A stretch of 38,709 nucleotides of DNA from a candidate division WWE3 bacterium (GTDB lineage: Bacteria > Patescibacteriota > WWE3 > JAPLWK01): positions 1 through 38,709 of the forward strand of contig JAPLWK010000006.1 of NCBI GenBank assembly GCA_026396615.1, given 5' to 3'. The notes under the pieces were generated by a model. That model ran no database searches. It was not told where the DNA came from and saw only the letters and a program-made list of their open reading frames with translations. Numbering within the stretch: the first letter of the stretch is position 1; every line of letters begins with the position of its first letter. Shown here piece after piece: positions 34,542 to 38,709 of the stretch. The position numbers were made by a program, and so were the translations under genes.

Positions 34542-35213
34542 ATGACTACTCGATTTGACGCTTTTAAGTGGTACTCGTGGTACGTTTTAACAATACCGAT
34601 TCTATGTTTTCAGGCGTTTTTATGTTTTGGGATGGGGCTGTGGACAGTTGTTGATTTTGGCCTTTCTTTAGTCGGGATGTTGCTCCTAACTTTGATGACT
34701 TCTCTTGTCCTGTCGTTAATGATTTTGGTGTTGGCCATTGGCAATGCTGGCATCGTTTCACGACTGCCTAAAGAAGAGTTGTCCCAAATGGTAATGCGGG
34801 ATCTTGATCCAACTGGCGCGGTTAATGGTATAGAAGAGCACTGTTCTTATAATGTAATAACCTCGTCAGCTTGGTTTGCGCTGGGGATGTTGTCGTTAGG
34901 GCTCATGGCTGGGTTGTGGTTAGTTATAGTGGACAAGCAACCCATCTTCGGGATTTCTGATCGGCAAGTGTTGCAGCTGTCTTTACTACTAGGGTTAGTA
35001 GGTGGCTTACTACCGTTAGTTGTATCCGCCGGATACTTGTATTATCGCTGGTGGCCTGGGACTTTTTCGCGCTTGATCGTGGTAATGGGTTGCTGCGGTC
35101 GCTATTTTTTGCAGGATCCGTTTAGGACTGCCGTGATACTCCAAAATGCTAGAAAACACGCTTTTCGGGTTGAAACTGACATTAATAATTCCGACAAGTG
35201 GCGGCCTTTGTAG
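34542..35213 (+). CDS. Integral membrane protein, four predicted helices, unknown
   Basis: 223 residues from ATG 34542, preceded by AAGGAGAGG; TATAAT lies near 34496, giving a leader of about 40 nt. Membrane helices at about 12-33, 39-65 (VGMLLLTLMTSLVLSLMILVLAI), 108-130 and 141-167. A soluble loop (GIVSRLPKEELSQMVMRDLDPTGAVNGIEEHC) separates the pairs. A CC pair is near the end of the last region (VMGCCGRYFL). No family recognised. A shared hairpin terminator separates it from convergent rlmN. Confidence 0.65.
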   Translation: MTTRFDAFKWYSWYVLTIPILCFQAFLCFGMGLWTVVDFGLSLVGMLLLTLMTSLVLSLMILVLAIGNAGIVSRLPKEELSQMVMRDLDPTGAVNGIEEHCSYNVITSSAWFALGMLSLGLMAGLWLVIVDKQPIFGISDRQVLQLSLLLGLVGGLLPLVVSAGYLYYRWWPGTFSRLIVVMGCCGRYFLQDPFRTAVILQNARKHAFRVETDINNSDKWRPL

Positions 35214-35219
35214 CGTTTC

Positions 35220-35254
35220 GACCCCCGTTTAAGTTTTTATACTTAGCGGGGGTC
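35220..35254. terminator. Bidirectional terminator, includes the rlmN stop codon
   Basis: GACCCCCG (35220-35227)/CGGGGGTC (35247-35254) with an A/T-rich loop, between convergent genes. The 3' end of rlmN (its last codons and TAA) lies inside the stem. Confidence 0.75.
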
Positions 35255-36271
35255 AATCATAGCCCCCAATTGACCGCAAGCCGCATAATCGCCTTCTCCA
35301 ATTGATGATCGTAAGCTGCAATTAATTCCTTTTTCCTTTAGAATTTTTAAGAACGTCTGTGCAATTCGGTCCTCCGGCGCTTCGAACGTTATATCTTTGT
35401 TGCCGGCGTGAAATTTTATTAGATTAACATAGAAAAGGTGGGGGAGTGGTCGATTTTTGACGAGGGTGGCAAGGTCGCGAGCATGTTTGGCGTCGTCGTT
35501 GACGTCTTTTATCAAAACGTACTCCAGAAATATTTGACGGTGAGTGGCGGCGGCGTGCTCGTCAAGAGCCTTCATAACCTCATCCAGAGGGTAGGTGGTC
35601 GAAATTGGCATTAAACGTTGTCGCTCCGCTTCATACGGTGAGTGTAACGAAAAGGCCAGGTTAATTTGGGGTAGCAATTCCGCCATCCTTTTAATTCCGG
35701 GGACGATACCGACAGTTGATAAGCTAATCTTCCTCATCCCGAGGCCGAACTTAGTCGGGTCGGTCAACTCCAAAATCGTCGCGACGACCGCTTCCAGATT
35801 TAAAAGCGGTTCGCCCATGCCCATGAAGGTAATATTGCTAATTTTATAGCCCGTACTCTTAAAGTACAAAACTTGATCAATAATCTCATCGCTACTTAGA
35901 CTACGGCCCAGTCCCATTCGGCCTGTCGAGCAAAAAGCGCACTTCATGGCGCAGCCCGATTGGCAGGAAACGCAAATAAAGTCTGGTCTGGCGACTGTCT
36001 CCAGTGGAAGGCCGTCACAAGTCTCAAAAAGCACTTTAGTAGAGTTAATACTTTTTATAGTTGTTATAGCTTTTATAGATGATATTGATCCTAATTTGTG
36101 TTCTAGTGTTTCCCGCAGGGTTTGCGGTAAACTTAGCATCTCCGAGTACCTTAGCACTCCCTTGCCGTAGAGTGCTTCGTTAATTTGGGTCAGCCTAAAC
36201 TGCGGTTCACCCAATTCTTCCAGGATTTCTTTAATCTTTTCCTCACGATTTCCTATTCTATTCCCAATCAC
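35243..36271 (-). CDS. rlmN: Dual-specificity RNA methyltransferase RlmN
   Basis: 342 residues, radical SAM. The cluster motif CAMKCAFC follows CVSCQSG (an additional conserved Cys), then FMGMGEPLLNL, LAFSLHSPYEAERQRLMP, and the substrate Cys near the C-terminus in GDYAACGQL. It methylates C2 of A2503 in 23S rRNA and A37 of some tRNAs. GTG start 36271 is supported by TATAAT (36283-36278) ending 6 nt upstream, predicting a leaderless mRNA; there is no SD. A copy of the AGCACGTGCT palindrome lies 40 bp further upstream. Confidence 0.95.
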   Translation of the reverse strand: MIGNRIGNREEKIKEILEELGEPQFRLTQINEALYGKGVLRYSEMLSLPQTLRETLEHKLGSISSIKAITTIKSINSTKVLFETCDGLPLETVARPDFICVSCQSGCAMKCAFCSTGRMGLGRSLSSDEIIDQVLYFKSTGYKISNITFMGMGEPLLNLEAVVATILELTDPTKFGLGMRKISLSTVGIVPGIKRMAELLPQINLAFSLHSPYEAERQRLMPISTTYPLDEVMKALDEHAAATHRQIFLEYVLIKDVNDDAKHARDLATLVKNRPLPHLFYVNLIKFHAGNKDITFEAPEDRIAQTFLKILKEKGINCSLRSSIGEGDYAACGQLGAMIDPR

Positions 36272-36277
36272 GAGAAC

Positions 36278-36283
36278 ATTATA
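36278..36283 (-). promoter_or_regulatory. -10 box of rlmN, leaderless spacing
   Basis: Perfect TATAAT on the minus strand, 6 nt (GTTCTC) before the GTG start; a TTAAGA -35 is 16 nt upstream. Confidence 0.65.
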
Positions 36284-36310
36284 CAGATATTATTTTAATT
36301 CTTAACTGCA

Positions 36311-36340
36311 GACAAAACTAAGCACGTGCTGATTTTTGTC
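36311..36340. promoter_or_regulatory. 30-bp palindrome, putative operator (site B)
   Basis: GACAAAACTA-AGCACGTGCT-GATTTTTGTC. Lies upstream of the rlmN promoter and before the terminator of the convergent small genes. Confidence 0.78.
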
Positions 36341-36355
36341 CAAAGTACAAAAACA

Positions 36356-36397
36356 AGAAACCCTCCGTGGCTGTAAAGCGGGGGAGGGTTTTTAAAC
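36356..36397. terminator. Bidirectional terminator
   Basis: CCCTCC (36361-36366)/GGAGGG (36383-36388) with T-run TTTTT on the plus strand and TTTCTTGTTTTT on the minus strand; closes the minus-strand small-gene cluster. Confidence 0.8.
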
Positions 36398-36409
36398 GAT
36401 GCGCTAATT

Positions 36410-36667
36410 TTAAACCGTTATTTCAGTAATCATCAGAGTTCCATTACAATCTCGTTCCCTAATAATCACTCTGTTCTCTACAAATTCAAAAGTACCGTGG
36501 GCACGTTTTAAATTTGTTAGAGTATTTTCGTCATTAAACCAGCCTTTAAACCGAAGCGTCTGGTAGTTAAAGCGAACGCTGATTTCACAGGTCCCATCTT
36601 TACAGTGTTCCTGACTAACAGGCTGCCGCGGCCACAGCTCCATAACTTGACTGCTGGGGGGTAACAT
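36410..36667 (-). CDS. Small beta-rich protein, probably the C-terminal part of a frameshifted gene
   Basis: The frame is open from an ATG at 36667 (or ATG 36643, MELWPRQ). The residues ...CEISVRFNYQTLRFKGWF...GTFEFVENRVIIRERDCNGTLMITEITV have a regular strand pattern and look like a real protein. There is no SD before either start, and the preceding frame runs into it over a six-base C-run (minus strand; G at 36656-36661). A single-base slip would join it to the upstream part into one about 125-residue protein. A separate, translationally coupled gene is the alternative. Confidence 0.5.
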   Translation of the reverse strand: MLPPSSQVMELWPRQPVSQEHCKDGTCEISVRFNYQTLRFKGWFNDENTLTNLKRAHGTFEFVENRVIIRERDCNGTLMITEITV

Positions 36668-36785
36668 CTATGTCATCAGGGGCATAAATGTAAACCACGG
36701 CCTGCTGCTTTTTATCAAAAAGATCTTCCAGTTTGGCGGCAATTCGACCCATTCTAGCTGGCGTCAAAACAATTGGTGCGCTCAT
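36615..36785 (-). CDS. Small SD-led protein, probably the N-terminal part of the same frameshifted gene
   Basis: 56 residues from ATG 36785 (MSAPIVLTPARMG), preceded by GAAGGAGAAG. Helical start, then VVYIYAPDDIDVTP, after which the C-run occurs and the frame ends in the low-complexity AVAAAAC. Joined with the following frame it would have a length like its neighbour (125 residues). Function unknown. Confidence 0.5.
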   Translation of the reverse strand: MSAPIVLTPARMGRIAAKLEDLFDKKQQAVVYIYAPDDIDVTPQQSSYGAVAAAAC

Positions 36786-36801
36786 TTTCTTCTCCTTCAT
36801 T

Positions 36802-37179
36802 TTACGAAAAAGTGTAATGGATATTTACACCTTTTTTATTAGTAAACGTAATGTGAATGCAGTCAGTAGTGCTAATTACAGAAACAACCCCCATAATTAA
36901 CGGCATTGGCCAAAGCTTTTCGTCACTGTCGAGCAACTCCAAATAAATTGCCAAACACGGCGCACGAGTATCTTTTTCGCGCACAATAGTAATATTTCTT
37001 AACTCGGTACTTTGTAGAAAACTAATCCTAGGCTTACCGTTACCCGATGTTTCTATCTTAATGACGCTTATCATGTGATTGCCAAAGACCTTTCGTAGCA
37101 ATGGCAACCAGCTATCGACGTTTAACGGGTTTATTTCGGCTGGGAATGTAACTCCCATATTTTTATTTTTATCTAACAT
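36802..37179 (-). CDS. Small SD-led protein, unknown function
   Basis: 125 residues; ATG preceded by GGAAGGAAG. Mixed alpha/beta: NVDSWLPLLRKVFGNHMISVIKIE, ITIVREKDTRAPCLAIYLELL, VVSVISTTDCIHITFTNKKG. No export signal or membrane helix. 16 nt separate it from the next small gene, so the two are probably one operon read away from the PaaX-like gene. Unknown family. Confidence 0.6.
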   Translation of the reverse strand: MLDKNKNMGVTFPAEINPLNVDSWLPLLRKVFGNHMISVIKIETSGNGKPRISFLQSTELRNITIVREKDTRAPCLAIYLELLDSDEKLWPMPLIMGVVSVISTTDCIHITFTNKKGVNIHYTFS

Positions 37180-37276
37180 TTCTTCCTTCCTTTTAAATTT
37201 GATTACGAACTTTAGGCCTTATAGTAGCACTAAATGGTCGTCACCACAACTAAAAATATGCAGGTATTTAGTAATT

Positions 37277-37306
37277 GACAAAACTCAGCACGTGCTATAA
37301 ATTGTC
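37277..37306. promoter_or_regulatory. 30-bp palindrome overlapping the promoter of the PaaX-like gene (site C)
   Basis: GACAAAACTC-AGCACGTGCT-ATAAATTGTC. The left arm includes TTGACA (37275-37280) and the right half TATAAA (37296-37301), spaced 15 nt, so a bound protein would block polymerase. This points to autoregulation by the adjacent gene. Confidence 0.75.
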
Positions 37307-37319
37307 TGTAACATAAAAC

Positions 37320-37979
37320 ATGCATATGAGTTTGGAAATTAGTAATAAAAATAATCAAGATTACGTCAAAGAGCTGTCGCAAACTTTGTCGAATCAAGTG
37401 GCCGAAGAATTGCTAAGTAAAAAATACGCCGGCGTTAAAGAGGTTTTAGGTCTAGTGGGGGCTGGGGCTTTTTTAGCGGCGTCTCTTGTCGCTCCCAAGT
37501 TCTCTCGAGTTTTCAAATCTCTAATAAATGATCCTGATGCGCCAGAGCCGTGGCGGCGTTTTAATATTCCTTACCTCAAACGGACTCTGGTGCGTCTAGA
37601 AAAGCAAAAGTTGGTGACGATCCGAGAAGAAAAAGGAGTATCAGTCGTAGAAATTACTAATTCCGGGCGGCGAAAAATCCTCAAATTTGCTTTGGATGCT
37701 ATCGAAATTAAAGTTCCCAGGTCGTGGGACCGGACGTGGCGCCTGGTTAGCTACGATATTCCCAGAGAACAGAGCGCCCTAAGAATGCAAATTATGGAGT
37801 ATTTAAAAGTTTGGGGATTTTATCAAATTCAGGAGAGTCTATATTTGCATGCATATCCTTGCGAAAAAGAAGTGATATTTTTAAGAGAGTATTTAAAAGC
37901 GGGGGAGTATATTCAGATTTTCACCGTCACAAAAATAGAAAATGACCAGCCCTTCCGCGACTTTTTCGATATCTCTTAA
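37320..37979 (+). CDS. PaaX-like regulator: winged helix plus Cas2-like ferredoxin domain
   Basis: 219 residues from ATG 37320 (ATG 37326 possible). A helical N-terminus with a short hydrophobic patch (GLVGAGAFLAASLVAP), a winged-helix segment (FNIPYLKRTLVRLEKQKLVTIREEKGVSVVEITNSGRRKIL), then TWRLVSYDIPREQSALRMQIMEYLKVWGFYQIQESLYLHAYPCEKE, the Cas2-like fold of PaaX C-terminal domains (first strand ending in the Asp of YDIP). No cas1 or CRISPR array lies nearby, so regulation is more likely than spacer acquisition. An AGCACGTGCT palindrome covers its promoter and another lies 49 bp after its stop, suggesting these are its operators. Confidence 0.78.
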   Translation: MHMSLEISNKNNQDYVKELSQTLSNQVAEELLSKKYAGVKEVLGLVGAGAFLAASLVAPKFSRVFKSLINDPDAPEPWRRFNIPYLKRTLVRLEKQKLVTIREEKGVSVVEITNSGRRKILKFALDAIEIKVPRSWDRTWRLVSYDIPREQSALRMQIMEYLKVWGFYQIQESLYLHAYPCEKEVIFLREYLKAGEYIQIFTVTKIENDQPFRDFFDIS

Positions 37980-38027
37980 TTCTATAAATACCACATTTAC
38001 ATAGTTGAAAACCGTATTATATTTATA

Positions 38028-38057
38028 GACAAATAGCAGCACGTGCTAAATATTGTC
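38028..38057. promoter_or_regulatory. 30-bp palindrome (site D)
   Basis: GACAAATAGC-AGCACGTGCT-AAATATTGTC. The left half is identical to the half site at 27143-27161. It lies between the PaaX-like gene and tRNA-Trp. Confidence 0.75.
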
Positions 38058-38173
38058 AGGTTAGATTTTGGCAATAATAGAAAAGTGTTACGGAGACGTA
38101 AAATTTACTTCGTAAATTAACGTCTCACTGTTAAGCTCTAGCTTCATCGTGGCGATTCGACAAGATCTTAACG

Positions 38174-38247
38174 TGGCAGGCCTGCCAGGGCTCGAACCTG
38201 GAATAGTGCTTTTGGAGAGCACAGTGATACCATTTCACCACAGACCT
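38174..38247 (-). tRNA. tRNA-Trp (anticodon CCA)
   Basis: Acceptor AGGTCTG/CAGGCCT, discriminator G, encoded CCA. Anticodon stem GTGCT/AGCAC, loop CTCCAAA. T-arm CCAGG-TTCGAGC-CCTGG. UGA is therefore not needed as Trp, in line with its use as stop here. Confidence 0.95.
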
Positions 38248-38361
38248 AAAAACCTACATTATTGTACCATTTTAGTTATTGACGTGATGTTTTAGCAGTG
38301 GTATTTTGGGGGAGTCGATCGAATAGCGTTCACATTAGCGTCAGAAGAAAAGGAGACGAGT

Positions 38362-38436
38362 ATGTTTGTGTTTCGGGTTTCGTCTGAATGTAATGTAGTT
38401 GTGCGCTCGGCGGAACTGCCACGTCTTGTTGATTGA
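38362..38436 (+). CDS. Possible 24-residue small protein
   Basis: AAAAGGAGACGAGT precedes ATGTTTGTG...; the frame MFVFRVSSECNVVVRSAELP... ends with TGA at 38434-38436. The strong ribosome binding site and the terminator 20 nt later fit the pattern of the other SD-led small genes, but at this length chance cannot be excluded. Confidence 0.4.
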   Translation: MFVFRVSSECNVVVRSAELPRLVD

Positions 38437-38455
38437 TCGCATCTCAACGGACTGG

Positions 38456-38516
38456 CCACGGAGTTACATCGTCATAATTTCCAGGGGGAATTTGATAATG
38501 TAGCTCCGTTTTTTTG
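38456..38516 (+). terminator. Long-stem terminator
   Basis: ACGGAGTTACAT (38459-38470) pairs with ATGTAGCTCCGT (about 38497-38508), followed by seven T. The 26-nt loop is unusually long for a simple terminator. Confidence 0.8.
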
Positions 38517-38543
38517 ACCCCACAAACCTCTAGTGTTATAATC
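38514..38543 (+). promoter_or_regulatory. Consensus promoter at the right edge
   Basis: TTGACC, 17 nt, TATAAT. It is the best sigma70-type promoter in the window and no open reading frame follows in the remaining about 160 bp, which end in CTGCCTCTAAACA, a sequence resembling the boxA antitermination element (TGCTCTTTAACA). It may drive an rRNA operon beyond the edge. Confidence 0.6.
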
Positions 38544-38709
38544 AGCCCAGCTTTTCGAATCGAATTAGGGCGTAATAGTCAAAAAGCGTGGGTTTTTAGA
38601 GCGATTTGAAATAGAAATACCAGTGAGTGAAGTAAACACGACGAGATCTTTTTAGGCCATTATGGATTTTAAGTTTCTGTTTTAAGTGAGTAAATTCTGC
38701 CTCTAAACA

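Noticed and set aside
37320-37979. CRISPR-associated Cas2
   Set aside because: The Cas2-like fold is joined to a winged helix as in PaaX, and no cas1 or repeat-spacer array is visible in the window.

Overview
The window looks like a piece of a Patescibacteria/CPR genome using the standard bacterial code; I cannot place it below that level with confidence. The reasons are very large MerR-HTH/transmembrane/adhesin proteins with 'VGIGT..P' repeats and a peptidase-S74 chaperone, a split ComEC, a cupin-type glucose-6-phosphate isomerase, a diversity-generating retroelement (DGR), a highly divergent F-type ATPase, and several housekeeping genes whose -10 box lies exactly 6 nt before the start codon, as expected for leaderless mRNAs.

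Layout. 1-9433 (minus strand): a 2.5-kb-residue surface protein with a cytoplasmic HTH, a four-helix-bundle gene abutting its stop codon, and an edge-truncated DUF2341/LamG surface protein. 9500-10580: a REP-associated tyrosine transposase (RAYT) framed by the palindromic repeats that are scattered through the window and that also sit in frame inside genes. 10595-13933: a complete DGR: a plus-strand C-type-lectin-like target with its variable repeat (VR, 11343-11484), and a minus-strand cassette of template repeat (TR, 13744-13885), avd (frame-broken at a G9 tract), reverse transcriptase and a translationally coupled DUF3800 gene. All 21 TR/VR differences fall on TR adenines. 14742-20749: an F1-type ATPase operon (c-like, b-like, delta, alpha, gamma, beta) with epsilon on the opposite strand. 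No subunit a is present, and the c-like protein has no ion-binding carboxylate and carries a secreted ectodomain. 20812-26935: leuS (with several in-frame repeat insertions), comEA, comEC membrane part, ComEC-type metallo-beta-lactamase, ndk.

26981-38709: tRNA genes (Pro, Arg, two Thr, Trp) and one interrupted tRNA-like sequence, rpmG, cupin PGI, rlmN, SIMPL-domain protein, a BrnT/BrnA toxin-antitoxin pair, many small proteins of unknown function each preceded by a strong GGAGAG-type ribosome binding site, and a PaaX/Cas2-like winged-helix regulator. Four full and one half copies of a 28-30 bp palindrome centred on AGCACGTGCT lie in this part; one overlaps the promoter region of the PaaX-like gene. 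A consensus promoter at the right edge leads into a leader that may belong to an rRNA operon lying outside the window.

The two systems most worth following up are the DGR with its DUF3800 partner and possible poly-G switch, and the F1-like ATPase that appears to be coupled to a membrane/surface protein instead of a proton-translocating Fo.
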